Counted from the stretch's first letter, positions 39,316 to 49,893 are shown. The stretch is 64,000 nucleotides of DNA from Planctomycetia bacterium (GCA_005790605.1 SXUI01000057.1:31939-95938); one strand, 5' to 3'. Made by a program: numbers and translations. Notes: generated from the letters alone by a model not told the origin.

Positions 39316-39634
39316 AGACGGAGCGTATTGCGAACGCCATCACCGAGGGGCAATCGAACCTCGCGAGCCCCCGAACTGTGGGCGCGAGACCTGCAAGTGG
39401 TGGGAAAAACCGCACACAGGTCCTGCAATCGCCATATCGATTGCAAAACTTCGGCCTCATCTTCTTGCAGATGACCTGAATGGCGTTAGATTCAACCTAG
39501 GCAATGAGGGTTGCCGATGCCCTCTCAGGTCCGAATCTGAGAGGCATGTCTGGAGGTCTGAGGGTTTGCATTCAAGTTTGGAGCGACGCTGACTGAGAGG
39601 TCACGCGTCGACATTTGAAAAGGGAGTCTGCGAA
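39316..39634. promoter_or_regulatory. Divergent intergenic region (319 bases) with structured leader
   Basis: It separates the minus-strand methyltransferase from the plus-strand PEP-CTERM-like gene. The half next to the latter carries three successive hairpins, 39500-39515, 39517-39547 and 39584-39610. AAAAGGGAG at about 39618-39626 is a good ribosome binding site for ATG 39635. No promoter could be fixed; a non-coding RNA is possible. Confidence 0.5.
39500..39610 (+). ncRNA. Putative structured 5' leader with three hairpins
   Basis: Hairpin 1: GGCAA (39500-39504) with TTGCC (39511-39515). Hairpin 2: ATGC, bulged C, CTCTCAG (39517-39528) with CTGAGAGGCAT (39537-39547). Hairpin 3: CGACGCTGAC (39584-39593), loop TGAGAG, then GTCA, bulged C, GCGTCG (39600-39610). 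It matches no riboswitch I know; TPP and glycine motifs were considered and not met. Confidence 0.35.
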
Positions 39635-40303
39635 ATGTCTTTGACTACGCGTTCTGCCGCGATGGCAGCTGTTGTGTTTAGCGTGGCCTCTTCCGCCGTT
39701 CACGCTGGATTCATCTATGACGCACAAAACACCGGCCGCGCCGTGCAAGCGTGGGTCGCAGGGAACAGCGTCGACCTCGATTCGACGACAAATCTCGGCC
39801 CTTGGTACGGCAGCGCGTTCTACTCGGATGCAGCAAGTGCGGTGATTGCGAATCAAGGCTCGGACTTCGGCGCAACGCAAATGACCTTCGCAGGTGGGGC
39901 TCAGACAAGTTCGAGCATCGCCGTGGATCTTCACGGCCTCAGTATTGCGAGCACGCGCTTTACCGTCAGCAGCAACGGCAGTTTGCAGTGGATCGTGACG
40001 ACGAACTCCGTCGCCAACGGGTTCGAAAATATGTCCTCGATGAGCATCACGCTCTTCGACCTCACAAGCGGACAGTTCCTCTTCGCCCGAACCGGAAATT
40101 CAACGGGGAACGGAGCCATTCAGGTTTTCGCCACCCACAACTACGAACTCATCATCCGAGCCGACGGAGAGAGCGGAAGCGCTGGGTCGACCGCTGCCAC
40201 GTACAACGCCGGACTTGAGTTCGTTGCAGTTCCAGCCCCAGGAGCATTCGCGCTCTTCGCGCTCGCTGGATTCTCTGCGCGTACTCGCCGCCGATCGGCG
40301 TGA
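39635..40303 (+). CDS. Exported protein with PEP-CTERM-like tail
   Basis: This is a 222-residue exported protein. The signal peptide is about MSLTTRSAAMAAVVFSVASS with cleavage near AVHA. The C-terminus has VPAPGAFALFALAG followed by an Arg-rich end (ARTRRRSA), the third such tail in the window. The body is rich in Asn, Ser, Gly and Thr with no recognised domain; NGSLQWIVTTNSVANGFE is typical of such beta-sandwich proteins. AAAAGGGAG precedes the ATG. Its 5' leader is unusually structured. Function unknown. Confidence 0.75.
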   Translation: MSLTTRSAAMAAVVFSVASSAVHAGFIYDAQNTGRAVQAWVAGNSVDLDSTTNLGPWYGSAFYSDAASAVIANQGSDFGATQMTFAGGAQTSSSIAVDLHGLSIASTRFTVSSNGSLQWIVTTNSVANGFENMSSMSITLFDLTSGQFLFARTGNSTGNGAIQVFATHNYELIIRADGESGSAGSTAATYNAGLEFVAVPAPGAFALFALAGFSARTRRRSA

Positions 40304-40316
40304 GTGTCGTGCTTCG

Positions 40317-41138
40317 TCAGCACGAGTAACAATAATTGCAAGGGCCCCAGTTGTTGAGCAGGGTCATGAGATCCTTGTGATCGACGAGGCCGTCTTGGTT
40401 GTAGTCGCCGAGTGCCTTCGGACCGACGGCTCCCCAGTGATCGAGGATGATGACAAGGTCAGCGGAATCGATCGTGATGTCACCGGTCAGGTCCGCGAGG
40501 CATTCACAAGTATCGAGAATCTGATTCCCGTCGACATCGAGCGCTTGGTTGTCGATGAGTTCTTGTTTGTCGACCTTGCCGTTCTGATTGCAATCCTCAT
40601 CCCACTCGACAACGAACCACATTGGTCGAAGTTCATGCCCCTCCTCTGACCCACTGCAACTGAAGGTCGGGGGGATGTCCTCCCACTGATTCGCGCAACT
40701 GAACTGACCGGTCTGGTTGCGGAAGTGCAACACGGTCGAGAAGTCCCAGCAGTTGTCATTGGGTGGCGCGCAGAGTCCGTTGCTCCACGGATCCCAATCC
40801 CACGGCGTTCCGTCTATCCAGCGCCACTCGGGGTCCTTGATCGCGCCAAACCACGGCCCCATGGGGCCAACCCAAGCCAGAGGCGCGTCCACGACATTCG
40901 CGTAGACCCAGTTCGCCTCTGCTTCCGAAGAAAAAGTTGCGAGATGAGCCAGCATCGCATGTGCGTAGCCAACGGACTCGTCCCACGATGCTTGCGGCGC
41001 ATAGACCATGTCGTAGACATGTCCATTGCCCCCATCTTCGACGCGCCAGATGGATTGAAACTGCGCTGATGCGGTGTGTGAAAAACCGAGAGAAGCGAGC
41101 ATGAACAACCCTGCGCGCATCGAGAGACACTTCGTCAT
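40317..41138 (-). CDS. C-type-lectin-like protein with dockerin and Cys-rich tail
   Basis: This is a 273-residue exported protein. It has a signal peptide (MRAGLFMLASLGFSHTASA) and a lectin-like fold: NGHVYDMVYAPQASWDES, GAIKDPEWRWIDGTPWDWD and HFRNQTGQFSCANQWEDIP match the WIG-type core of C-type lectin domains. DCNQNGKVDKQELIDNQ, then two dockerin-type calcium loops (DLTGDITIDSADLVIILDHW and DYNQDGLVDHKDLMTLLNNW) follow. The very end is GPCNYCYSC. GGAG precedes the ATG at 41138. It is paralogous to the 52958-53806 protein. It may bind glycans and be anchored through the dockerin. Confidence 0.82.
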   Translation of the reverse strand: MTKCLSMRAGLFMLASLGFSHTASAQFQSIWRVEDGGNGHVYDMVYAPQASWDESVGYAHAMLAHLATFSSEAEANWVYANVVDAPLAWVGPMGPWFGAIKDPEWRWIDGTPWDWDPWSNGLCAPPNDNCWDFSTVLHFRNQTGQFSCANQWEDIPPTFSCSGSEEGHELRPMWFVVEWDEDCNQNGKVDKQELIDNQALDVDGNQILDTCECLADLTGDITIDSADLVIILDHWGAVGPKALGDYNQDGLVDHKDLMTLLNNWGPCNYCYSC

Positions 41139-41260
41139 GGTGAACTCCTGATGTGATCCCCATCCACGGAGGAACACTCTCAAGAGCACACGATGTTTCT
41201 TGTCTCAAGGAAACGGGGAATGCGCAGCAGTCAAAGTCGCGCGCAAGCACCGACAGTCAG

Positions 41261-41275
41261 CGGCAATCATTGCCG
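41261..41275. promoter_or_regulatory. Palindrome upstream of the lectin-dockerin gene
   Basis: CGGCAAT C ATTGCCG, a perfect 7+7 palindrome, lies 123-137 bases before the ATG at 41138 and 42 bases past the galM stop. It could be an operator or a small terminator stem; nothing decides. Confidence 0.25.
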
Positions 41276-41316
41276 ATGCCTTCACGGGCACCCGCGCGCG
41301 TGCGCGACCGAAACCA

Positions 41317-42489
41317 TCAGGGCTTTGCGGGCGACTGTGTGAACGCGTGCACCATGTGATGCTCATATGTTTCGCCGGGCTTCAACACCACGCTTGGCCA
41401 TCCTTCCACGCCTTGCTTGTGGATTGCATCAGGAAACACCTGTGTTTCTAGGCAAATCGCAGCATGCTTGGCATAGACGGCGTCCTCTTTCCCGGGCACG
41501 CCATCCAAGAAGTTTCCACTGTAGAACTGAATGCCTGGCTGATTCGACCAAATCTCCATCGTCCTTCCGGACTTCGGATCGCGAAGCACGGCGCTCAACC
41601 AGAGCGATCCTTTCACGATCTTGCGATCTAAAACAAAATTGTGGTCGTAGCCCCCTGGGTCTTCCTTCACAGGCGGCAACTGCCCAATGTCCTGACCGAT
41701 CCGCTTCTCGCTTGTGAAGTCAAGAGGTGTTCCTGTGACAGACTTGATCTCGCCGGTTGGAATGAGTGTCGCATCAGCCGGCGTGTATCGCGACGCTGGC
41801 AGCAAGAGTGTGTGATCAAGGACCGATCCTGATCCTTGACCCGCGAGATTCCAATAGGTGTGATGTGCAAGGTTGACCGGCGTCGCCTTGTCGGTCGTGG
41901 CAAGCATGTCGACTTTCAGTTCATTCGCGTCCGTGATGGTGTACACAACCGTTGCGTCGACATTGCCCGGATACCCCTCTTCACCATCAACGGAGCGGTA
42001 GGTGAATGTGATCGACGGTCCCTGCTCGGTCATCGCCGCCACACCCTTCCAGACGACTTTGTCGAAGCCCTTGGCGCCACCGTGAAGATGGTGCGCACCA
42101 TTGTTCGTTGCAAGCTTGGATTCCACGCCATCGAGCGTGAACTTGCCCCCCGCAATGCGATTCGCACAACGACCCGCGGTGCAGCCGAAGTACTGCGTCC
42201 GCGCAACATAGTCGGCCGCGCTCTTTCGGCCGAGGACAACATCGACCCATCCACCCTTTGCATCAGGCACTTTCAGTGCCACGACGATGGTGCCGTAGTC
42301 GGTGATCTGCGCTTCCATACCGTTGCAGTTCTTCATCGTCCAGAGGTGGACATCTTTCCCGTCAACGGTCCCCCAGGGTGCCACTGAAATCCCCGGACCC
42401 GCGCATGCGTGCTTCGATGCGTCCGCTGCGGCCAGCGCGGTCACGAGCATGATTGGAGTGAGGAGAGTGACGAGTGTGCAGCTTGTCAT
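41317..42489 (-). CDS. galM: Aldose 1-epimerase (galactose mutarotase), exported
   Basis: This 390-residue mutarotase interconverts alpha and beta sugars. It has a signal peptide (TSCTLVTLLTPIMLVTALAAADA). ITDYGTIVVALKVPDAKG, NRIAGGKFTLDG, HLHGGAKGFDKVVWKG (active-site His region), LAHHTYWNLAG (second His) and GGYDHNFVLDR match GalM. The export signal fits a periplasmic form. It is the last gene of the sugar ABC transporter run (27 bases after the permease stop), so it may prepare the anomer that the transporter binds. Confidence 0.92.
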   Translation of the reverse strand: MTSCTLVTLLTPIMLVTALAAADASKHACAGPGISVAPWGTVDGKDVHLWTMKNCNGMEAQITDYGTIVVALKVPDAKGGWVDVVLGRKSAADYVARTQYFGCTAGRCANRIAGGKFTLDGVESKLATNNGAHHLHGGAKGFDKVVWKGVAAMTEQGPSITFTYRSVDGEEGYPGNVDATVVYTITDANELKVDMLATTDKATPVNLAHHTYWNLAGQGSGSVLDHTLLLPASRYTPADATLIPTGEIKSVTGTPLDFTSEKRIGQDIGQLPPVKEDPGGYDHNFVLDRKIVKGSLWLSAVLRDPKSGRTMEIWSNQPGIQFYSGNFLDGVPGKEDAVYAKHAAICLETQVFPDAIHKQGVEGWPSVVLKPGETYEHHMVHAFTQSPAKP

Positions 42490-42515
42490 AGTGAGTCCTT
42501 GAGGTGTTGCGAGAT

Positions 42516-43502
42516 TCAGACCTGCACGCGTGACGCGCGTTCTGCGCGCCGTGCGGAGTATCGACGAACGAGTTCATCTGTGGCGATGCCAACCAAGAGC
42601 ACACCACCGATGACCGCGAATTCCAACTGTGATCCGAGCCCTAACAAGATGATCGCTGTGCGCAACACAAGAAGTGTTGCCGTCCCAACAAGGACGCCAA
42701 AGATGTTGACTTCGCCACCGCGGAGACTGCACCCGCCGAGCACTGCTGCCGCGATGGCGTAGAGCTCATAGAAGTTCCCGAAGTCTGATGGCTGCGCACT
42801 TCCGATGTCAAAGATGAACAGCATCCCACCAAATCCCGCCAGCAAACTGCATGTCACATACGCAGCCGTCGTGAGCCACGCAGTGGGAACTCCCGAGTAA
42901 CGCGCTGCACTCTCATTCCGCCCAGTCGCGAGAAGCCACCGCCCCCATATGGTTTTGGAGAAACAGAAGCCAAGCAGCAGCGCGAGAATGAGCACGGGGA
43001 TCACGGTCGCAGGTAGTCGAAACTCATCGAAGAGTGGAAGCTCAAAGCGTGCAAGCGCTGGTGCCCGCACTCCCTCGAACTCCCCCTGAAATCCCTGCGA
43101 CTGGTCGCCCGTCATCCATCGCGCGATCCCGCGGTAGAGCAACAACCCACAGAGGGTCACGAGAAACGGTTGCAACCGCAGCCGCGTGATGAGAAGTCCG
43201 TGAAACAAGCCGATTCCTGCGCTCATCGCGAGCACGAGTGGAATAACGACCCACGGTGACCAGCCATGTTCGACGAGCAGCCATGGGGTCATGATGCCCG
43301 CGAGGCAAACGACCGAACCAATGGAAAGGTCGATACCGCCAGCGACGATGACAACGCTCGCGCCAAGTGCAAGGATGGAGAACAGCGCTGTGCGCTGCGT
43401 CAAATTCATCAGGTTGACACCGCTGAGAAATCGCTCGCCGTACACCGCCGTAAACACACAGATTGCAACGAACAGCGTGAGGATGCCAAGACTCTTCTTC
43501 AT
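42516..43502 (-). CDS. Sugar ABC transporter permease (RbsC/XylH-like)
   Basis: This 328-residue permease has about 8-10 helices. LGASVVIVAGGIDLSIGSVVCLAG and PWVVIPLVLAMSAGIGLFHGLL are the conserved first segments of the branched-chain/ribose transporter permeases. GRWLLATGRNESAARYSGVP followed by YELYAIAAAVLGGCSLRGGEVNIFGVL contains the EAA-like cytoplasmic loop. It overlaps the ATPase gene by 4 bases at 43499-43502. Only one permease gene is present, consistent with a homodimer. The substrate is inferred to be a monosaccharide, perhaps galactose or a pentose in view of GalM. Confidence 0.9.
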   Translation of the reverse strand: MKKSLGILTLFVAICVFTAVYGERFLSGVNLMNLTQRTALFSILALGASVVIVAGGIDLSIGSVVCLAGIMTPWLLVEHGWSPWVVIPLVLAMSAGIGLFHGLLITRLRLQPFLVTLCGLLLYRGIARWMTGDQSQGFQGEFEGVRAPALARFELPLFDEFRLPATVIPVLILALLLGFCFSKTIWGRWLLATGRNESAARYSGVPTAWLTTAAYVTCSLLAGFGGMLFIFDIGSAQPSDFGNFYELYAIAAAVLGGCSLRGGEVNIFGVLVGTATLLVLRTAIILLGLGSQLEFAVIGGVLLVGIATDELVRRYSARRAERASRVQV

Positions 43503-45036
43503 GATCGACCTCCGGTCGCATGCCGCATGATGGCGACTTCCGTCGCGTCTTGTGCCGCGAAAGACCCAACGATGTCGCCCTCATGCATGACGAGAATCCG
43601 ATCAGCAAGCAGAAGAATCTCTTCGAGCTCACTCGATGCAAAGAGCACTGCGCTCCCAGATTCTGCGAGTCGGCGAATCTCGCCATGAATCTCTGCGCGA
43701 GCGCCCACATCGACGCCGCGCGTCGGCTCATCAAGCAAGAGGAGCTTCGGCTCAATCGCCATGAAACGCCCAATCACTGCCTTCTGCTGGTTCCCGCCTG
43801 AAAGCGTACGCACGCGCCGATGGGGAACTTGAGGTCGGAGCTGCATGCTGGAGATCATGCGATCCACGAGCCTGCGCTCGCCTTGCGCAGGGACGATGCC
43901 CTTCGCACGATGTTTGTCGATCCATGCGAGGGAGACATTCATCGCAACCGAGTTCTCAAGAAACAAGCCGTTGCGAGCACGATCCTCCGGCACAAGAGCA
44001 ACTCCATCTCGCACTCTGCATGCCACTCCTCCTTTGAGTAACTCGCCGTCGAGATGCGCGCTCCCCTGACTCACCGTCACACCCGCGATGGCTTCGAGAA
44101 GTTCCGTACGGCCCGCGCCAATGAGCCCTGCAAGCCCGACAATCTCGCCCGCGCGAACCACGAGCGAGAGCGGGCGGGCACTCCGATGCGAGCTCACAAG
44201 ATCGCGAACCTCGAGACGAATAGCTGCGCTTTGCTGAGAGACACGCTGCGATGGCATCGTCGTCGCGCGACCAACCATGAGTCGCTCAAGCGTCGCGCGG
44301 TCGCATGCAGCGCGAACAAGTTCTCCTGATTGCCGCCCATCCCGCAGAACGACGACGCGGTCCGCCAGCGCGAGCACCTCGTCAAGATGGTGTGAAACAA
44401 AGAGAATGGCGACGCCTTTCTCGCGTAGCTCTCGAAGGAGATTGAGCAATCTCGCGGTCTCGTGTGCGCTCAGACTCGAAGTTGGCTCATCGAGAATCAG
44501 AATCCGCGCCTGCGTCGAGAGTGCCTTTGCGATCTCAACGAGTTGCCGCTGCGCAATAGAGAGTGCGCTACATGGCGTACGGGGATCGACGGAAAGTCCG
44601 ACGCACGCAAGCCAATGCGCAGCTTGCGTACGCATGGATGCCAACTGAAGCACGCCGAATCGCGAAGGCTCTCGCCCGAGGAAAATACAACCGGCGACAT
44701 CCAAGTTTTCAGCGAGATTCAACTCTTGATGCACCAGCGCGATGCCCGCGCGAGCGGCATCCCGCACGCCGTCGAGTTCGTGACTCTCCCACACGCCGTC
44801 CGCACGCAGAAACTCCAGAGTCCCGTCGGTTTGAGAGACGACACCGGACAGAATCTTGAGCAGCGTCGACTTCCCCGCCCCGTTCTCTCCAACAATGGCG
44901 AGGACTTCGCCGGCGCGCACTTCGATGTTGATGCCGCTGAGCGCAGCGACACCGTCATACCGATGTCCGACGCCTCGCACGCGCAGGACTGCGTGCGGCG
45001 CGTCCATCGCGTGATCGGCGTTAGGCATCGACTGCG

Positions 45037-45040
<4 letters not shown>
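43499..45040 (-). CDS. Sugar ABC transporter ATP-binding protein with two nucleotide-binding domains
   Basis: This 513-residue ATPase has two domains, as in RbsA/MglA. Domain 1: Walker A GENGAGKSTLLKIL, signature LSIAQRQLVEIAKAL, Walker B ILILDEPTSSL. Domain 2: degenerate Walker A GLIGAGRTELLEAI (Arg in place of the catalytic Lys), signature LSGGNQQKAVIGRF, Walker B LLLLDEPTRGVDV. The degenerate second site is typical of this group. Its ATG overlaps the stop of the substrate-binding-protein gene (45037-45040), so they are translationally coupled. Confidence 0.94.
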
Positions 45041-46113
<1,073 letters not shown>

Positions 46114-46120
46114 AAAAGTA

Positions 46121-46127
46121 CTCCTCT
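46121..46127 (-). promoter_or_regulatory. Shine-Dalgarno of the sugar-binding protein gene
   Basis: AGAGGAG on the minus strand lies 7 bases before ATG 46113 and so favours it over the ATG two codons downstream. Confidence 0.6.
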
Positions 46128-46145
46128 AATGGCGCCCAAATGCTC

Positions 46146-46910
46146 TCAGCCTACGGTGACGCCGCCGTTGACATGAATGTCGTTGCCTGTGATGAAACTC
46201 GCCGCATCACTCGCGAGGAAGACGCATGCGCCGCCAACATCGCTCGGAACACCCCAGCGGTTCATCGGGATGAGTTTGCGATACGCATCCTTCTCATGTT
46301 GCGGATCGTTTTCATGCCGCTCCACTGGGATCCACCCGGGCGCGAGCATGTTCACGGTGATATCAAATGGAGCAAGTTCAAGGGCCATCGACCGAGACCA
46401 ACCGACTTGAGCCCCCTTCGCCGCGACATACGCAGAGAACGGCGCAGTGCCGCGCTTGAAATTCTCAGTTGTGATGTTGATGATCCGACCGTATCGCTTC
46501 GCCTTCATTGAAGGGAGCACTGCTCGCGCGAGCAAGTACGGACTCTTCACGAAGAAGTCGAGCATCGACTGATAGAACTCCCAGTCGTAGTCCTCAATCC
46601 GGCGAAGGGGCTGCAGAGGCGTCGCGTTGACGACGAGGATGTCAATCGCGCCAAGCTGCGCAGTGATCTCTGCGTTGAGCCGCTGCACTTCCGCCTCGTC
46701 AATCACGCTCGCGCGAAACAAACCGCCCTCGTAGCCTCGGCCGATGTACTCGTCGAATGTCCGCTTCGCGAATGCTTCGTCGCGCAGATAGTTGAAGGCG
46801 ACCTTTGCTCCAGCCGCACCAAGCGCAAACGCCATCGCTTTGCCAAGACCTTTGCTTGATCCTGTGACGAGCGCAACCTTGCCATCGAGGCGAAAATTCG
46901 GGACTTGCAT
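46146..46910 (-). CDS. SDR-family NAD(P)-dependent oxidoreductase
   Basis: This 254-residue Rossmann enzyme shows GKVALVTGSSKGLGKAMAFAL (read as VTGSSKGLGKA) for cofactor binding, IDILVVNATPLQ for the NAG-like position, INITTENFKRG and SAYVAAKGAQVGWSRSMALE with the catalytic Tyr and Lys, and APGWIPVER after it. Catalytic Ser is unclear (Thr-Thr-Glu in its place). Located upstream of the sugar transporter, it probably acts on a sugar or sugar acid; this is inference. Confidence 0.85.
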   Translation of the reverse strand: MQVPNFRLDGKVALVTGSSKGLGKAMAFALGAAGAKVAFNYLRDEAFAKRTFDEYIGRGYEGGLFRASVIDEAEVQRLNAEITAQLGAIDILVVNATPLQPLRRIEDYDWEFYQSMLDFFVKSPYLLARAVLPSMKAKRYGRIINITTENFKRGTAPFSAYVAAKGAQVGWSRSMALELAPFDITVNMLAPGWIPVERHENDPQHEKDAYRKLIPMNRWGVPSDVGGACVFLASDAASFITGNDIHVNGGVTVG

Positions 46911-46950
46911 GAGCGTTGCAGTCTACAGCCCATCCGATGCATTGCAGCGA

Positions 46951-48315
46951 TCAGTCATCACGAGACGCGGCACCGCGACCGTAACTCAATCGTCGCCAAA
47001 GCCACTCAGCTGGCCCAATCGAGCGATACCGAAGCCACCACCACGCGAGCGACACGAGGGCTACCCAGATCGCAAGACTCACGAGCGCGAGTGATGCGTC
47101 GGAGAGCCTTGCGAAGAGCGCAAAGCCCCACCATGACGCGAGTGCGGTCGCAAGAATGGACTCGCACAAGTACACGGTGAGCGCCATACGACCTGCTGCG
47201 GTGATCGGCAGGCGAATCGCATCAGGCACCCGATGTGCGTACTCGACGAGAAACACGGCGTAGCCGAGCGGCAAGGTGAGGCCGCTCACAGTAAGTCCCA
47301 GCATGTGGAGTGCGCTCGCTCTCGGATCTCGCAGCCCCCACATCCAGTATGGCAGCACACTAAGGAGCGCGAAACAAGTCCCTATGCAGACGCATCGCCA
47401 ACCAATTCGCACGCGCCGCATTCGCGCCGCAGCCTCGAGGAGTCCGCTCCGAAACGCATACGCTCCGAACAGCATGAGCGCGCAGGCATGCCAACCGTAC
47501 CCAAAGATCGCGGCACTGATGCACACGAGCCAATGTGCGATGCGAAACGCGAACATGTCGAGCCAAGGTCCCTCTCGGTGCGCGACCGTCTCCGCCTGCA
47601 TCCAAAGTGGATCTGCAAAACTGAATTGCGCATGCTCGAAGACTTCCATGATGGCCGCGAGACCGCGTGCGCCGCTCCCGCCTGATGGTGTGGCTGACTG
47701 CGCCGATGCTGCGATCTGTTCAGTCGCCTCAGCCTGCACTGCTGCGACACTTTCACCGAACGCCTGCGGATAGACGCTGAACAGGTAACTCAATACAGCA
47801 CTGCACAAGGCGAAGAAGATCATTATCCCTGCAAGGACGAAAAAGCAGATGAGCAGCGTTTTCGGTTTGCACGCAGACAGCGCGAGCACAAGGAAACCAA
47901 ACACCGCATAGACGACGAGGATGTCTCCGTACCAGACGAGCGTCGCATGAAGCAGACCAATTCCAAACAAGACCATCAAACGCCTTGAACCAAACCCCCA
48001 TCGACTCCGTCCTATCTGCCCCGCCCGACTCGCTTGCATAGCGATGCCGAATCCGAAGAGGAGCGAGAAGAGCGAGATGAACTTGAAGGAACAAAAAGCT
48101 TCGATCAGCGACCAGACCACCGCGTCAAGCGTCGTCGTCGTGAGCCCCGGTACTTCGCACGCGGGATCGATCGCCGCAGCAAAGGGCCAGAAAAAGAATC
48201 TCGCATTGACGAGCAGAATCCCTAGGAGCGCAATGCCTCGAGCGAAGTCGACGCCCGAAATGCGCTGCGACAGAGCGATCGGCGACAGCGCAGGCGCGGC
48301 GAGAGGACGGTCCAT
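46951..48315 (-). CDS. DUF418 membrane protein
   Basis: This 454-residue protein has about 10 helices. SGVDFARGIALLGILLVNAR at the start and SLIEAFCSFKFISLFSLLFGFGIAM are the heparan-alpha-glucosaminide-acetyltransferase-like opening that many DUF418 proteins share, and the C-terminal GRMALTVYLCESILATALASW matches the DUF418 domain. No activity is proven. It is the first gene of the minus-strand run that holds the SDR and the sugar transporter, 40 bases from the SDR. Confidence 0.85.
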   Translation of the reverse strand: MDRPLAAPALSPIALSQRISGVDFARGIALLGILLVNARFFFWPFAAAIDPACEVPGLTTTTLDAVVWSLIEAFCSFKFISLFSLLFGFGIAMQASRAGQIGRSRWGFGSRRLMVLFGIGLLHATLVWYGDILVVYAVFGFLVLALSACKPKTLLICFFVLAGIMIFFALCSAVLSYLFSVYPQAFGESVAAVQAEATEQIAASAQSATPSGGSGARGLAAIMEVFEHAQFSFADPLWMQAETVAHREGPWLDMFAFRIAHWLVCISAAIFGYGWHACALMLFGAYAFRSGLLEAAARMRRVRIGWRCVCIGTCFALLSVLPYWMWGLRDPRASALHMLGLTVSGLTLPLGYAVFLVEYAHRVPDAIRLPITAAGRMALTVYLCESILATALASWWGFALFARLSDASLALVSLAIWVALVSLAWWWLRYRSIGPAEWLWRRLSYGRGAASRDD

Positions 48316-48411
48316 GCGAGCATGCTAACTTCGAAGATGCGGCAAAGCCTTGCATTCGATCATCGAGACATCATGCAACTTCACGGGCGCTGCGCGCGCA
48401 CCCCGAAACAA

Positions 48412-49893
48412 CTAGACCATGATCGCGCGAATCGGATCCGCGCCTTCAACGCCGACGAGTTTCTGATCGAGGCCCGCATAGAAATACGCGAGATGATTCG
48501 GATCAAGGCCGAGACACGCCAACGCTGTGGCGTGGAGGTGTTTCACATGAAACCTCTCACCAACGCCGATCGATCCAAGTTCGTCGGTCTCTCCAACACT
48601 CGTGCCACCCTTGATGCCGCCACCTGCCATCCACATCGTGAAGCCGTAGGAGTTGTGATCGCGACCGGTCCCCTGTGCATACTCAGCCGTCGGCTGACGA
48701 CCGAACTCACCGCCCCAAATCACAATCGTCTCGTCAAGCAGTCCGCGTCGTTTGAGATCCTTGAGAAGCCCGGCGACGGGCTTGTCTGTTCGACCGGCAT
48801 GAAAATCGTGGTTCGTCTTGAGGTCGCCGTGCGCATCCCACGACTCATCGTTGTGCCCACCGCCGCTGTAGATCTGCACGAATCGCACGCCTCGCTCCAC
48901 GAGTCGTCGCGCGAGCAGACACTTCTCTCCGAACTCCTTCGTGCGCGGATCATCGCAGCCGTAGAGTTCCTTCGTCTCCTTACTCTCAAGCGACATATCC
49001 ACAGCTTCTGGCGCCGTCGACTGCATGCGATAGGCCAACTCGTAACTCTCGATACGACTCTCTAACTCAGAGTTGCCGGAGCGCAGAAGCGCATGCCGCG
49101 AATTCCACATTTTCATGCGATCGAGCAACGACCGCTGCAGCGCGTCGCTGCGACCTGCAGGGTTCGCGAGATCGAGGATCGGAGGCCCCTCGCCTCGGAG
49201 GACCGTGCCTTGATACATCGCAGGCATGTATCCACTCGACCAATTCTTAGCGCCTGAGATCGGTCCGCCCGCGCTATCGAGCATCACGACGAAGCCAGGA
49301 AGATTCTGATTCACGGTCCCGAGGCCGTAGTTGACCCAGCTCCCGATCGCGGGACCGCCGAGCAACTTGCCCGAGTTCATCATCAACATCGCAGAGCCGT
49401 GAATCGGACTATCCGCATACATGCTCTTGATGAATGCAATGTCATCCACACAACCAGAGAGGTGCGGAAACAACTCTGAAACCCACGCACCCGATGCGCC
49501 ATGCTGCCGAAACTTCCACTTCGGTCCCACGACGCGGCCCTCCGCCTTTTCGCCACCGCGTCCCTTCGTCTTCACGGCGATGGTCTGGCCGTCGTACTTG
49601 AACAGATCTGGCTTGTAATCAAAAGTATCGATGTGGCTCGGCCCGCCGTAGCAGAAGAAGAAAATCACGGACTTCGCTTTGCCGCGCAACATGGGTTGCT
49701 TGGGCGCGACTGGACCGGGAGGCGCCATCGGCGTCACACCATCGAACGCAAGCGTCTGTCGTTGCAAAAATCCATCGGCACCAAGCATGCTCGCGAGCGC
49801 GAGCGAAGTAAAGGACCCTCCGGACTGCCAGAGAAACTCGCGTCGCGTTCGACCGCAGAAGTGATTCTCTGGATGTGGCATTTGTTCTTGCAT
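48412..49893 (-). CDS. DUF1501 protein with Tat signal
   Basis: This 493-residue sulfatase/phosphatase-fold-like protein has a twin-arginine-like signal, TRREFLWQSGGSFTSLALASM (in two parts, RR then the hydrophobic run). FFFCYGGPSHIDTFDYKPD, SSGYMPAMYQGT, GVRFVQIYSGGGHNDESWDAH and LLDETIVIWGGEFGRQPTAE are DUF1501 landmarks. In planctomycetes it is nearly always paired with a DUF1549/DUF1553 protein, as here (stop at 49902, 8 bases upstream). The role is unknown; Tat export would suggest a folded metalloprotein. Confidence 0.92.
   Translation of the reverse strand: MQEQMPHPENHFCGRTRREFLWQSGGSFTSLALASMLGADGFLQRQTLAFDGVTPMAPPGPVAPKQPMLRGKAKSVIFFFCYGGPSHIDTFDYKPDLFKYDGQTIAVKTKGRGGEKAEGRVVGPKWKFRQHGASGAWVSELFPHLSGCVDDIAFIKSMYADSPIHGSAMLMMNSGKLLGGPAIGSWVNYGLGTVNQNLPGFVVMLDSAGGPISGAKNWSSGYMPAMYQGTVLRGEGPPILDLANPAGRSDALQRSLLDRMKMWNSRHALLRSGNSELESRIESYELAYRMQSTAPEAVDMSLESKETKELYGCDDPRTKEFGEKCLLARRLVERGVRFVQIYSGGGHNDESWDAHGDLKTNHDFHAGRTDKPVAGLLKDLKRRGLLDETIVIWGGEFGRQPTAEYAQGTGRDHNSYGFTMWMAGGGIKGGTSVGETDELGSIGVGERFHVKHLHATALACLGLDPNHLAYFYAGLDQKLVGVEGADPIRAIMV

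Noticed and set aside
39340..39400. tRNA-like T-arm (TTCGATT) on the minus strand
   Set aside because: The loop would be 10 bases and no acceptor or anticodon arms pair around it.
39500..39610. TPP or glycine riboswitch because of CTGAGA
   Set aside because: The other conserved blocks of these riboswitches are absent.
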